Assembly (NCBI GenBank): GCA_905116865.2 | Contig: CAJHNH020000791.1 | Coordinates: 20,001-84,000 of the forward strand | Length of the DNA: 64,000 bases | Reading direction: 5' to 3' | From: Candidula unifasciata | Lineage: Eukaryota > Mollusca > Gastropoda > Stylommatophora > Geomitridae | Shown: in pieces, positions 43,400-59,204 of the stretch | Position numbering within the stretch: position 1 is the stretch's first letter | Layout: each line of letters starts with the position of its first letter | Notes under the pieces: model-generated | Seen by the model: the letters and a program-made list of their open reading frames with translations, nothing else | Databases searched by the model: none | What the model was told of the DNA's origin: nothing | Made by a program: the position numbers and the translations under genes

Positions 43400-44330
43400 A
43401 TGTTAAATATTGTATTATAAATCGACATCACAGCACTCAGGACACTCCCATAAGTGCTGCGTCCATATCTCCAGCAGCAAACGAAGAGTTCTAACTCCGA
43501 TGGCACCAGTAACCGTCTTATTGTATATCATCTTTCCCCTGAGTGTTGAGCATCGCCAGATACCACGATCACTCCTCGCAGCACCATTCTTTTCAGATTG
43601 TAATGATCCTTCTGCGCCTCCACATTGTTTATTCGTTCCCAAAGGATCCTTAAAATATCTAGCTTGTCATACATCAATTCACCACCAAGTGGCGCAAAGC
43701 CGGCCAGTCTATCTGCGTGCTCCCTTCATAACACACCGACATTGCGTGGAGAAAATATCCAAAGGATGTGGACTACACAGGAATTCTGAAGTGATGCTTG
43801 CCGCTCTGCACGAATCATGCCTGTCTTCACCTTTCTCAACATGCCCTGTTAGTCAGTTAAGTTCGGGGCATGTACGTAATGATGATCCTCAAGCCAGCGG
43901 AAGGCAACAGAGATTGTCTCCACTTCCATTCAAAAACTAGATGTTGTGATATCATATGCTAGGCTTGGCTTCACTAAGCGACGTCCATTACCCTTTGCTT
44001 TAAAACCCACCATGCACTCTGTCTGCCCCTCAATACAGAGCCATCTGTAAAGATAATCACATCACTTGGGCGGTAATTGTTATGAAACATTTGTGGAACT
44101 TCTGATTCTACATCGCCAGCTGGCCAGTCCCTGCACTAACGACTTAAAGTGATAAGAACCCTACACAAGTCTGAAACTTGCTCAGACACTTTGACCCACT
44201 CCTCTCCTTGCTCAAATTTATCAATCCAAATGTGTCTTTAGCTTGCGCCATCCGAGACCTCCTCTTTTCGGTTTGTGAACTTTAGCTCTACCCAGGGCTT
44301 CATGCAAAAGGTGCTTCTTGATCGCTCTTT
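43400..44330 (-). pseudogene. Decayed LINE RNase H domain, second copy
   Basis: Minus-strand blocks: SDVIIFTDGSVLRG (first Asp, near 44060), MEVETISVAFRWLEDHH (Glu block, near 43920), an REHADRLAGFAPLGGELMY block near 43700, YDKLDILRILWERIN and a downstream RRLLVPSELELFVCCW tail. It parallels the copy at 15766-16200 and includes the N-terminal part that copy lacks. The GNxxAD position reads with a stop and frame changes. Sequence upstream to about 44330 may be RT remnant. Confidence 0.78.
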
Positions 44331-44392
44331 CCAGATGGTAGTGGACTTGATGATGACAGGGTATACAATTTTAATATAGAAGTAAGAAGCTG

Positions 44393-44600
44393 GAGTATTT
44401 AGGCAGGAAGGATGAACAACTGGACAGATAACTAAAGATAGTCTCGAGTATTTAGGCAGGAAAGATGAAAGATTGGACAGAGATATAGAGACAGTCTAGA
44501 GTTGTTAGACAGGAAGGATATAAGATTGAGAGAGAAAGAGAGACAGTATGAGTAGTTAGACAGGAGGGATAGAAGAACTGACAGCTGTCAATAGATCATT
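44393..44600. repeat. Degenerate tandem repeat of about 53 bp
   Basis: Four copies starting at 44393, 44446, 44499 and 44550, with GAGTATTTAGGCAGGAAGGA and GACAGAGA cores. Confidence 0.75.
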
Positions 44601-44739
44601 GACGCTGTCTTCTACTTCTACCTGATATCTGTCAATGGATCATTGACACTGTTTTGACTGATTCAAAATTCCTCCTCTGAGTTAGTGGTTCGTACACATG
44701 TACAAGTAGCTTTTATATGGTATTAGGTAGCCAGTACGA

Positions 44740-47600
<2,861 letters not shown>

Positions 47601-47624
47601 CTACTGCTGCTTCTTACACTACTA

Positions 47625-48105
<481 letters not shown>

Positions 48106-48493
48106 AATCTTGTTTGATAATTATACTCGTACAGTTATGAACAATATTAAACATATGCCCACACATCTCCCTTATCACAAAGCTTGCCTAATTCGGCAAA
48201 ATAATTTCCATTCCGCTAATCTTGTTACACAAAAATATGGTGCATTACTGTGCATGTGTTCCCTGTCTGAGTGGCGCTATCTCTTGCTGCGTTTATCTTC
48301 ATGGAAACATCGCTATGTAGCGACACTAGGACAAACAAATGCTAATGTTGATTATTAGGCCTGGCAAATGTTTAGCAGTTCCCGAAGTTTATTTGGTTGT
48401 TGAAAAGATAACCTCCTGTTGGGAATTTTGTAACGCTGTACTCACTTACAAGTCATGACAGCGCCGTGTCTCACCAGACTCTTAGATCGCCAG
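48106..48493. other. Unique sequence, no gene seen
   Basis: No recognised feature. The 82-codon frame at 48110 starts inside the trinucleotide tract flank. Confidence 0.45.
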
Positions 48494-48727
48494 TTCAAAC
48501 TCTACCCAGAGGAATCAAACAACTAAGAAATCATTCCCACAAAAAGGGGACCGTTTAGGGATGGCTTGTTGTTCAAACTCTACCCAGAGGAAACAAACAA
48601 CTATGAAATCATTCCCACAAAAGGGGAACCGTTTAGGGATGGCTTGTTGTTCAAACTCTACCCAGAGGAAACAAACAACTATGAAATCATTCCCACAAAA
48701 GGGGAACCATTTAGGGATGTCTTGTTG
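48494..48727. repeat. 78-bp tandem repeat, three copies
   Basis: Copies start at 48494, 48572 and 48650 with TTCAAACTCTACCCAGAGGA and GAACCGTTTAGGGATGGCTT. The period of 78 keeps frames open (LFKLYPEETNNYEIIPTKGE per unit). The unit might come from a coding sequence that I could not identify. Confidence 0.92.
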
Positions 48728-49595
48728 GTCATATGTCTTATTCCTTGCAAGGAGGGGCTGTCGTCATGTGGAGGTGACAGGTTCTTTTCTCGGCATGTTT
48801 AAATATAGCTTCGATGTTACTGTTGTCTAGTGTCTCCTCCTGACTGTGTACCTCTTTCTACGAGAGCCGACCGATTAACTTATGTTTGTCCTTTCAGTTG
48901 AGAGTCATTCCAATAATTCTGAGGGTCTGGCCAGCTCACTATGATGTCCATTCTTGACTCAACTAAACTCAACTCCAATAATTAATCCGGGCTCTGAGAT
49001 TGGCCCATCTTAAAACCGATATTAGACAACACTGGGGTATGAGGAGAACAATTATAAGGTGGTGACCACATCACTCACTGGTCAGTCTAGCAAAGATACT
49101 TTATCAAGAATTTAAAATCTAAATCAAAAAATATCTCAACATGCATTTTTTGTTTTCTGTGGTAGATTCCTTGGGGTTGGGTAATTACCCTGTAAAAGGT
49201 GTTATAGAGGCTTTTGGGAAACCGGAAGCACTATGATAAATATATCTCACCACTATCATATCGGCTAAGAGTCCTTGGGGTTAAACACCCTGTGAAAAGT
49301 GATGTAGAAATATTGGTTAAATCCAATTTTCTGTGTAGTAAATATCTCAAAGCTGACAATCATCATCATTACTATCATCATTTCACTTTAAACCCGATAG
49401 AGTAGATATAGTGACTAGACAATACTGCAGATGCAATAGGTGCAAAGGTGGTTTAAACTCTTCACCAGCTCAGTACTAAGAAAAGCATGCAGTAAATATT
49501 GAAGGCAGTTTTAAAGGGCAGTAATTGAGGATAATCAGGAACCATAATTCCTAGTGGGAATACAATTAAATTGATTTACTATACCTGGTTTAATG
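48728..49595. other. Unassigned; possible internal end of an LTR element
   Basis: No coding domain recognised. Two related segments, TTCCTTGGGGTTGGGTAATT at about 49168 and GTCCTTGGGGTTAAACACCC at about 49270, followed by CCTGTgAAAAG-like text, are diverged repeats. Being directly upstream of the polypurine tract at 49634 it may be the 3' internal region of the LTR element. Confidence 0.35.
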
Positions 49596-49630
49596 AAAAT
49601 GACACTTGATGTTCCATAAAGTGTCATTTT
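49596..49630. other. Perfect 12-bp stem-loop before the polypurine tract
   Basis: AAAATGACACTT (49596-49607) and AAGTGTCATTTT (49619-49630) are exact reverse complements around an 11-base loop. It ends three bases before the polypurine tract of the adjacent LTR. Confidence 0.88.
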
Positions 49631-49633
49631 GTT

Positions 49634-50016
49634 AAAAAGGGGGGAGAGTGTGATGACCCTGCTTTGCATGGTCTCCACGAGTACATTGTGGCAAGCAGAA
49701 AGTCCGTGCTACAAGTGACGGCACGAGATACTTGTGGCCGGTGGAGTAAGCGAGGGGAAGCCCGAGCTAGCCTCGTGGTCAGTCGATCATGAGAAGTCAG
49801 TGAAGACGGTTGTAGTATTTGAAGATGTCGTCTTTATGTCGCGAGAATGGTTAATGTTTGAATATGTCGCGAGTGATAAAGTGTAAATAATGTTTGAACA
49901 TTTGAAATAAATGGACCAGAATAAACTGACAGAATGTACAAAGGAGCCGAGTGGCGTTTGATGTTTGTGTTGTCAACCCTAAACGTTAAAGTCGGTGTAA
50001 ACCAAGGTTCATTACA
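49634..50016 (+). mobile_element. Polypurine tract plus LTR (Gypsy-like)
   Basis: AAAAAGGGGGGAGAG (49634-49648) is a typical polypurine tract and is followed at once by TGTGATGACCCTGC, the expected start of a 3' LTR. The LTR may end at CATTACA (50016), giving TGTGAT...ATTACA inverted ends and 368 bp. A polyadenylation signal AATAAA lies at 49906-49911. No matching 5' LTR or pol was found in the window, so this is a truncated element end. The right end is less certain than the left. Confidence 0.7.
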
Positions 50017-50065
50017 AGTGAAGCAGAGACTCATTTCACCCTGGATCTCTCTGAACCTTGTGTAT

Positions 50066-51290
<1,225 letters not shown>

Positions 51291-51410
51291 TTCTATCCAC
51301 CAATGGAGCGTAGGCCCTTAACCAACTCACGCCAAGTCGGTTGTATTCTGGTGCACAAACATTTGGTCATATTCGCTCATAGTTCATCAATGTTGATAAG
51401 GGTGCGGGTT

Positions 51411-51466
<56 letters not shown>

Positions 51467-52400
51467 AAAATCAATTAATTGATAATTACACAACATCTAA
51501 CACAAATATTACCTTTCCTGTGGCATCCAGCGGTGGAATACATTGCCGTCATGTGTTTAAACTGGTAAGAGGTTTGATTTAAGCGATGAAAACCGATACA
51601 GTACGCACATTCTCACCTTGATTTATTCATGGTTGCTGGCGCCGCCATACCAGAAGCGGAACTCCATAATTTTTTCATCACCCAGTCAATGGTTATCATA
51701 AATATCAGATGAGATCAAATACATTCATGTTTCCCTCCCGTTTCGGCTTCACATCGGTCACTTAAACCATCGTCTGTTCTCACTGCACATTCTGAATCTT
51801 TCAATGTTACTTTAATAACATTTTTTGTTGTTGATTGGTATACACTGGCATTCTAAATTTCCCGGTAATGGTGTTCTTATAGGCTATCATAAGCATTTCT
51901 GAAGTCAATGAAATTTTTAAAAAATGGGTTGTTGTTCAAATAATTCCTCTCAAAAAAGTATCCGGTAAATATTTGAACCAATCAGCTTCTTTCAGGTTGA
52001 AAACCTGCTTGTTCCTCCCTCAGTATTTTTTTCACTACCTTTTAATTCTCCAAAGGAATTTTTGTTCAAACAGTTTGAGATTATTGATAACCAAGTAATT
52101 CATCTCAAGCTGTTAAAGTCAGTAAAATTGCCTTTCATTGGAACTTTAACGATTATTCTCTTCTTCCATAAAGTTTGGATTGCCTTCTCTGTCTATATCA
52201 TTAAAAAAAAAAAAAATCGTTCACTCGGTTTATGGTTACACCATATGCTGCCTTGAGCATGTTTGCCTTATTGTTTGCTAGAGAATTGATTGCCTGCCTG
52301 ATTTCCGTGTCATTTATCTGTTAAAAAATGCGGACAAACTATACATTCCACAGTTTATTGCCTGGCATATTTCGATGGATCTCGTCTGGTGCGTTACTAC
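51291..52400 (-). pseudogene. Decayed RTE-like LINE reverse transcriptase
   Basis: Read on the minus strand, patchy RT blocks appear in order: an ILREEQAGFQPERS-type block near 51990, then NFIDFRNAYDSL near 51915 (family: VDFxKAFDS, holding the first catalytic Asp, here kept), NVIKVTLKDSECAV near 51810 and MITIDWVMKKLWSSASG near 51675. The last coding residues may be near 51330, directly before the TTC (AAG on minus) array. Stops and frame changes are many. An AC microsatellite at 51411-51461 interrupts the 3' part. Confidence 0.75.
51411..51461. repeat. AC microsatellite
   Basis: Pure AC of about 50 bp within the 3' region of the decayed LINE. Confidence 0.97.
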
Positions 52401-53284
52401 AGAGTTAAAAAACATATAATGAAGCACAATAGGAATCCTTTTCCTGCTGAAATTCATGACCTACATTGTAAGCTTGCTGTGCATCCATACGCTCGCCGGA
52501 AAGTCAAAATCAGTCACGCAATCACCATTTTAAATTCAAAGCGATCACCTGATTTTTCTGGTTATGTAACATAGAAAAGCAGAATTTTACTGGTACAGCC
52601 TCGATCGCTTTTAGCAAACGCAAGTTCAGCGTGAGGTCAATAATCTCGACGGCACAATCTTTATCAACGTTGTATGCTGTGCCAAGCTGTCACGTGTCTC
52701 CTCGCATGCAACCGTGTCATCGCGCTGATATTTGAATATCACAAAGAATGACATGCGCTTCAATGAAAACAAAGTCTGTAACTGGGAATCACTGTGCTGT
52801 TTTAATTTATGAGTAGGGAAACGTAAAAAAATCAGACCCAATGGGCCTAAGTCTTCTTGCAGTGCGCAATAAAGTACCCATTTAGCTGACGTATTCAGAC
52901 GTATATGTCTGCTAAATCTTCACATGAAACATGACCCTTTAAGTATCAAAGTAAATAACATCGAAATGTAATTTCTAAGAAATAATGTATTGGACATTTA
53001 AAAAAATATTTCAAAATAATATAATTCCATGAAACTTTTTTTTTTTATTACTGATTGTTGCCCTAAATAAATGAAATGCAAAGAAATCTCACCGCCAATG
53101 TGATTTTTAAATTAAACATTGTAGCTTTAATGGCACGTGACAGACTAACCAGTCTACTGATTATAGTTTAGAAGGAGTTAATAGTTAAAACATTTTTACA
53201 CAAAAATTAAAGGAAAGTATTTGAGCTTCATAGTAAAGATACGGTCATGTTAGCCGCTTTATCTAATAAACAACATGTTCTTAA
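52401..53284. other. Unique sequence, no gene seen
   Basis: A 61-codon frame at 52389 has a plausible protein-like composition (HNRNPFPAEIHDLHCKLAVH) but no domain I recognise. Otherwise AT-rich, including a T11 run near 53037. Confidence 0.45.
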
Positions 53285-54325
53285 TAATATCGAAGAGTTG
53301 TCCCCTTGTGGGATGCAGATTTTCGTTTTTTAAAGCCCCACCCTGTCTTTTGCCGGGGTTCCCTGGATATAGCTGGGCTACAATTGTTGCCAAGACAGCT
53401 GAAAGGAGTTTTTGGGACCTTTCCATGCATGATCCTCATCCGCATGGTGGCACATCGTGTCACCCAATGTTTATCACTCTATGTGATGTTCTAGTGGGGT
53501 AAAAAATCAGTCAGTCATCCGCATGGTGGCACATCGTGTCACCCAATGTTTATCGCTCTATGTGATGTTTTAGTGGGGTGGACAGTCAGTCAGTCATCCG
53601 CAAGGTGGCACATCGTGTCATCAATGTTTATCACTCTGTGTGATGTTCTAGTGGGGTAGAAAGTCAGTCAGTCATCCGCAAGGTGGCACATCGTGTCACC
53701 CAATGTTTATCAATCTGTGTGATGTTCTAGTGGGGTAGAAAGTCAGTCAGTCATCCGCAAGGTGGCACATCGTGTCACCCAATATTTATCACTCTGTGTG
53801 ATGTTCTGGTGGGGTAGAAAGTCAGTCAGTCATCCGCAAGGTGGCACATCGTGTCACCCAATGTTTATCACTCTGTGTGATGTTCTGATGGGGTAGAAAG
53901 TCAGTCAGTCATCCGCAAGGTGGCACATCGTGTCACCCAATGTTTTTCAATCTGTGTGATGTTCTAGTGGGGTAGAAAGTCAGTCAGTCATCCGCATGGT
54001 GGCACATCGTGTCACCCAATGTTTATCACTCTGTGTGATGTTCTGGTGGGGTAGAAAGTCAGTCAGTCATCCGCAAGGTGGCACATCGTGTCACCCAATG
54101 TTTATCAATCTGTGTGATGTTCTGGTGGGGTAGAAAGTCAGTCAGTCATCCGCATGGTGGCACTTCGTGTCACCCAATGTTTATAGCTCTGTGTGATGTT
54201 CTGGTGCGGCAAAACTTACTCACTGAAATTCCCGTCCCAATGTGGGACGCATTTTAAAAAAAAAAGTTATTTTTAAATACCCACCCCGGCTGTTGTCCGG
54301 GACATTAATATAACCTATGGATAAA
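53285..54325 (-). mobile_element. Dispersed element and the 79-bp satellite derived from it
   Basis: 53285-53500 is the reverse complement of the element at 13795-14215 (GGATGAGGATCATG, CGATGTGCCACC and a GGGACAACTCTTCG end). Its first part, CATCCGCAAGGTGGCACATC to GATGTTCTAGTGGGGT, joined by CAGTCAGTCAGT, is then repeated nine times with a 79-bp period to about 54215. A final unit runs into a diverged copy of the rest of the element (GTGGGACGCATTTTAAA...CCCGGCTGTTGTCCGGGA) to about 54325. The array is therefore an internal expansion of a dispersed element that remains whole on both edges. Confidence 0.88.
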
Positions 54326-54747
54326 ACTATGTTTTTGTGACTTGCACCCGGGTATTTCTCATACGAATGATGGCATTTTATAGCTGTGTCGTTGAACATC
54401 AATCAGTAGTCAAACTTATTTTGCTGGTGTGAACTAATTATATTTGAGATTTTTTAGAAGTGTTCTATTAATTTGTTCGTCTGCTGTCTATCAAATATAG
54501 GCATTGTAACATCCTTACTTTTAATGCGACTACCTGACAGTTTGAATATAATCGTTAATTGTTTTAATGTACTTTTTAGATATTTACTAAGCCACTATTA
54601 GCTGGCAATTCTACTTGCTTGGCTAATCTATCAATAAATATTCTCCTTTCTCGCCTTGCAAACGTTTTGTTGTACCTTTCTTGTTGTAATCTTCTTTGGC
54701 GCTGATTTCTTGTTCCGTTGTTTTAGCATTGGACATAGCAAGCTGTC
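54326..54747. other. Unique sequence, no gene seen
   Basis: No recognised feature; AT-rich. Confidence 0.45.
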
Positions 54748-54912
54748 ATGTCTTTCTTTCCTGAAAACACTTACATATGTCATCTCTTATGCAAGGTTCT
54801 CAGTCATGCTTTTCTTTCCTGAATACAGTGACATATGTCATCTCTTATGTAAGGTTCTCAGTCATGCTTTTCTTTCCTGAATACACTGACATATATCATC
54901 TCTTATGCAAGG
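54748..54912. repeat. 58-bp tandem repeat, three copies
   Basis: Unit TTTTCTTTCCTGAATACAGT, GACATATGTCATCTCTTATG and TAAGGTTCTCAGTCATGC. It runs directly into the 45-bp array. Confidence 0.9.
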
Positions 54913-54914
54913 CT

Positions 54915-55550
54915 CTCAAGTTTCAAGTGATTCAGATCTGTTTTTCAGCTCCAACTGCAACTCTGTTTCAATTGATTCACATCTGTTTTTCAGCTCCAAC
55001 TGCAACTCTGTTTCAAGTGATTCACATCTGTTTTTCAGCTCCAACTGCAACTCTTTTCAAGTGATTCACATCTGTTTTTCAGCTCCAATTGCAACTCTCT
55101 TTCAAGTGATTCACATCTGTTTTTCAGCTCCAACTGCAACTCTGTTTCAAGTGATTCGCATCTGTTTTTCAGCTCCAACTGCAACTCTGTTTCAAGTGAT
55201 TCAGATCTGTTTTTCAGCTCCAACTGCAACTCTGTTTCAAGTGATTCAGATCTGTTTTTCAGCTCCAAGTGCAACTCTGTTTCAAGTGATTCACATCTGT
55301 TTTTCAGCTCCAACTGCAACTCTGTTTCAAGTGATTCGCATCTGTTTTTCAGCTCCAACTGCAACTCTGTTTCAAGTGATTCACATCTGTTTTTCAGCTC
55401 CAACTGCAACTCTGTTTCAAGTGATTCACATCTGTTTTTCAGCTCCAACTGCAACTCTGTTTCAAGTGATTCACATCTGTTTTTCAGCTCCAACTGCAAC
55501 TCTGCTTGAAGTGATTCCGACCTGTTTTTCAGCTCCAACTGCAACTCTTC
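54915..55550. repeat. 45-bp minisatellite, 14 copies
   Basis: Unit TCAAGTGATTCACATCTGTT and TTTCAGCTCCAACTGCAACT with CTGTT. Period 45 keeps both strands open. The minus-strand repeat (LELKNRCESLETELQ) has a coiled-coil look, but no start, splice site or homologue supports translation. Copies vary by single bases such as CACATC, CAGATC and CGCATC. Confidence 0.92.
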
Positions 55551-55629
55551 TCTTCTTTTTACATTGTCTTTGACTATTTAAACTTTTGCTTCCAGCTGTC
55601 TTCAGTGTAAACTTTTGTGTTCATACACA

Positions 55630-55868
55630 TAAGCGGAGGTTAATGCCCTCATCTGCTCCTCTGTATGCTCGGATATCCATCAAAGAACGTCTGTACTATA
55701 CACACATTGAAGGTCAATGAGCTCATCTGCTCCTCTGTATGCTCGGATATCCATCAAAGAACGTCTGTACTATACACACATTGAAGGTCAATGAGCTCAT
55801 CTGCTCCTCTGTATGCTCGGATATCCATCAAAGAACTTCTATACTATACACACATTAAAGGTCAATAA
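55630..55868. repeat. 74-bp tandem repeat, three copies
   Basis: Unit CATTGAAGGTCAATGAGCTC, ATCTGCTCCTCTGTATGCTC and GGATATCCATCAAAGAACGT. The first copy differs most. Confidence 0.92.
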
Positions 55869-56300
55869 AATATGACGGACACACAAGCTTAGGCATATAT
55901 TTATAGGCTAATGAAATATGACGGACATACTAGCTTAGGCATATATTTATAGGCTAATGAAATATGACGGACATACTAGCCTATACATATATTTATAGGC
56001 TAATGAAATATGACGGACATACTAGCCTATACATATATTTATAGGCTAATGAAATATGACGGACATACAAGCTTAGGCATATATTTATAGGCTAATGAAA
56101 TGTGACGGACATACTAGCTTAGGCATATATTTATAGGCTAATGAAATGTGACGGACATACTAGCTTAGGCATATGTTTATAGGCTAATGAAATATGACGG
56201 ACATACAAGCTTAGGCATATATTTATAGGCTAATGAAATATGACAGACTACATGGCTAGGCATATATTTTTAGAACAGTAAAATATGACAGACATATAAG
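55869..56300. repeat. 46-bp tandem repeat, nine copies
   Basis: Unit AATGAAATATGACGGACATA, CTAGCTTAGGCATATATTTA and TAGGCT. The last two copies are degenerate. Confidence 0.92.
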
Positions 56301-56625
56301 GCTATATATTTGACAGGCTATCATGGTCCCAGTGGTTGTCGTGTTCAAGAACATACAGCTTTTAGTTTCCAGGAAATCTTCCACCACTGGAAGCCAGTGT
56401 GCTTAAAAAAAAAAAACAACCTTCTGCTGCAATCTGGACCCGAAAGTAACGGGCTCGCGTGCAACTGTCTAGCCACAGCTCTGCTGCGGCCCTCGAACTG
56501 GACGACATTTACGTGTTTTTGGAATTGCAATCTGGTTTTTAACGATCATTTAATGAATCCTCACAATTTAATTTATAACTTGAAAAAAAAAAAAAAAAAA
56601 TGAACAATTACTCTCAAGTCTTTTG
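56301..56625. other. Unique sequence, no gene seen
   Basis: Ends with an A18 run at 56583-56600, which may be a retroposon tail, but no body was recognised. Confidence 0.45.
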
Positions 56626-56770
56626 TCGTGGGCTATGGGAATTTCGTGATGCATGGTTCGATCCCAGTTGCAGGCGATTAGGCAGCAGATCGTCTTGCGT
56701 TAGTTTTAAGTAGGGGGCCGAGAGCCGACCGTTAGTAAGCACTGGCAAACGACTAAATGCAGCATTGTCT
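56626..56770 (+). mobile_element. SINE relic with B box
   Basis: ATGGTTCGATCCCAGTTGCA gives a B box (GGTTCGATCCC, 56658-56668) and TTAGGCAGCAGATCGTCTTG matches the relic at 19704. CTTGCGTTAGTTTT and GCCGACCG match the SINE at 60722. The A-box half is not clear. Confidence 0.65.
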
Positions 56771-56825
56771 AGTAAATTCACAATATAAAACATGCTGGTG
56801 TTGTTTGTGCAAACTTATGTAAGTG

Positions 56826-56870
56826 ACAAACCCGCTGTGGCGCAGTGGCAAAGTGCTGCCCATCGACATT
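56826..56870 (+). other. tRNA-like A-box segment at array start
   Basis: CCGCTGTGGCGCAGTGGCAA then AGTGCTGCCCATCGAC fits a Pol III A box (TGGCNNAGTGG). No B box follows; the 32-bp satellite begins within a few bases. Probably a SINE head truncated by array growth. Confidence 0.5.
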
Positions 56871-56872
56871 AG

Positions 56873-58705
56873 GATACTCTACTCCTCGCTAACATTGGTA
56901 GACTGCCAATCTACTCCTCGCTAACATTACTAGACTGTCACTCTACTCCTCGCTAACATTAGTAGACTGTCACTCTACTTCTCGCTAACATTAGTAGACT
57001 CCCACTCTACTCCTCGCTAACATTGGTAGACTGCCAATCTACTCCTCGCTAACATTGGTAGACTGCCAATCTACTCCTCGCTAACATTTGTAGACTCCCA
57101 CTCTACTCCTCGCTAACATTGGTAGTCTGCCACTCTACTCCTCACTAACATTGGTAGACTGCCAGTCTACTCCTTGCTAACATTAGTAGACTCCCACTCT
57201 ACTCCTCGCTAACATTGGTAGACTGCCACTCTACGCCTCACTAACATTGGTAGACTGCCACTGTACTCCTCGCAAACATCGATAGAACCCCACTCTACTC
57301 CTCGCTAACATTAGTAGACTCCCACTCTACTCCTCGCTAACATTGGTAGACTGCCACTCTACTCCTCACTAACATTGGTAGACTGCCACTGTACTCCTCG
57401 CAAACATCGATAGAAACCCACTCTACTCCTCACTAACATTAGTAGACTCCCACTCTACTCCTCGCTAACATTGGTAGACTGCCACTCTACTCCTCGCTAA
57501 CATTGGTAGACTGCCACTCTACTCCTTGCTAACATTGGTAGACTGCCAATGTACTCCTCGCTAACATTGGTAGACTGCCACTCTACTCCTCGCTAACATT
57601 AGTAGACTGCCACTCTACTCCTCGCTAACATTGGTAGACTGCCAATCTACTCCTTGATAACATTGGTAGACTGCCACTGTACTCCTCGCAAACATCGATA
57701 GAACCCCACTCTACTCCTCGCTAACATTAGTAGACTCCCAGTCTACTCCTCACTAACATTGGTAGACTCCCACTCTACTCCTCGCTAACATTGGTAGACT
57801 GCCACTCTACTCCTTGCTAACATTGGTAGACTGCCAATCTACTTCTCACTAACATTGGTAGACTCCCACTCTACTCCTCACTAACATTGGTAGACTGCCA
57901 ATCTACTCCTCACTAACATTAGTAGACTGCCAATCTACTCCTCGCTAACATTAGTAGACTGCCAATCTACTCCTCACTAACATTAGTAGACTGCCAATCT
58001 ACTCCTCACTAACATTAGTAGACTGCCAATCTACTCCTCACTAACATTAGTAGACTGCCAATCTACTCATCACTAACATTAGTAGACTGCCAATCTACTC
58101 CTCGGTAACATTAGTAGACTGTCACTCTACTCCTCACTAACATTGATAGACTGTCACTCTACTCCTCGCTAACATTAGTAGACTGCCAATCTACTCCTCA
58201 CTAACATTAGTAGACTGCCAATCTACTCCTAACTAACATTAGTAGACTGCCAATCTACTCCTCACTAACATTGGTAGACTGCCAATCTACTCCTCGCTAA
58301 CATTAGTAGACTGCCAATCTACTCCTCACTAACAATAGTAGACTGCCAATCTACTCCTCACTAACATTGGTAGACTGCCAATCTACTCCTCACTAACATC
58401 AGTAGACTGCCAATCTACTCCACACTAACATTGGTAGACTGCCAATCTACTCCTCGCTAACATTAGTAGACTGCCAATCTACTCCTCACTAACAATAGTA
58501 GACTGCCAATCTACTCCTCACTAACATTGGTAGACTGCCAATCTACTCCTCACTAACATCAGTAGACTGCCAATCTACTCCTCACTAACATTAGTAGACT
58601 GCCAATCTACTCCTCACTAACATTAGTAGACTGCCAATCTACTCCTCGCTAACATTAGTAGACTGCCAATCTACTCCTCACTAACATTGATAGACTGTCA
58701 CTCTA
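56873..58705. repeat. 32-bp minisatellite, about 57 copies
   Basis: Unit ACTCCTCGCTAACATTGGTA with GACTGCCAATCT; period 32 checked at 58201 and 58233. Larger duplications are visible: the variant CGCAAACATCGATAGAA occurs at 57271, 57399 and 57687 (4 and 9 monomers apart) and AACAATAGTAG at 58333 and 58493 (5 monomers). Confidence 0.94.
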
Positions 58706-58728
58706 CTCCTCGATAACTGGAACACTGC

Positions 58729-58732
<4 letters not shown>

Positions 58733-58766
<34 letters not shown>

Positions 58767-58970
58767 TAGACACACACATATATATATATATATATACGGG
58801 ATATAAATATATATATATTATATAATATATATATATACTAGTATATAATATATATAGATATATCATCAGTATATAATATAATATATATATATATATGGAC
58901 GGGTATATATCCCCCACCATACCATATATATTCTATATATAAGGTATGTGTGTGTGTGTGTGTGTGCGAA
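58733..58970. repeat. CA, TA-rich and GT microsatellite cluster
   Basis: CA at about 58733-58763, irregular TA-rich sequence with palindromic parts to about 58945, then GT at 58947-58967. The flanking CA and GT are complementary, so a long hairpin is possible. Confidence 0.92.
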
Positions 58971-59204
58971 AATTAGATTTTTTGCTTGTTGCAAGCAGTG
59001 GAGAATGGAAACGGGAAGCAGAAATTAAATAATAACAATAATAACGCATATTTTTAGTATTGAACATTAAAGATAGTCTCAGTAGCTTCCAAGAGCCAAA
59101 AAAAAAAAAAAAATTACTGGACGGGGTTCAAGCCCTCCCCCACCACCCCACCACCTCCTCTACACCTAAAGGTTTCTCTGTAACGTCTGAGTAAAGACTA
59201 TCTA

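Noticed and set aside
56873..58705. Regular array that might be taken for CRISPR
   Set aside because: Units are directly adjacent with no unique spacers, no cas genes exist, and the context is animal.
59125..59135. GGTTCAAGCCC as B box of another SINE
   Set aside because: No A box or SINE body is recognisable around it; it lies in C-rich sequence after an A run.
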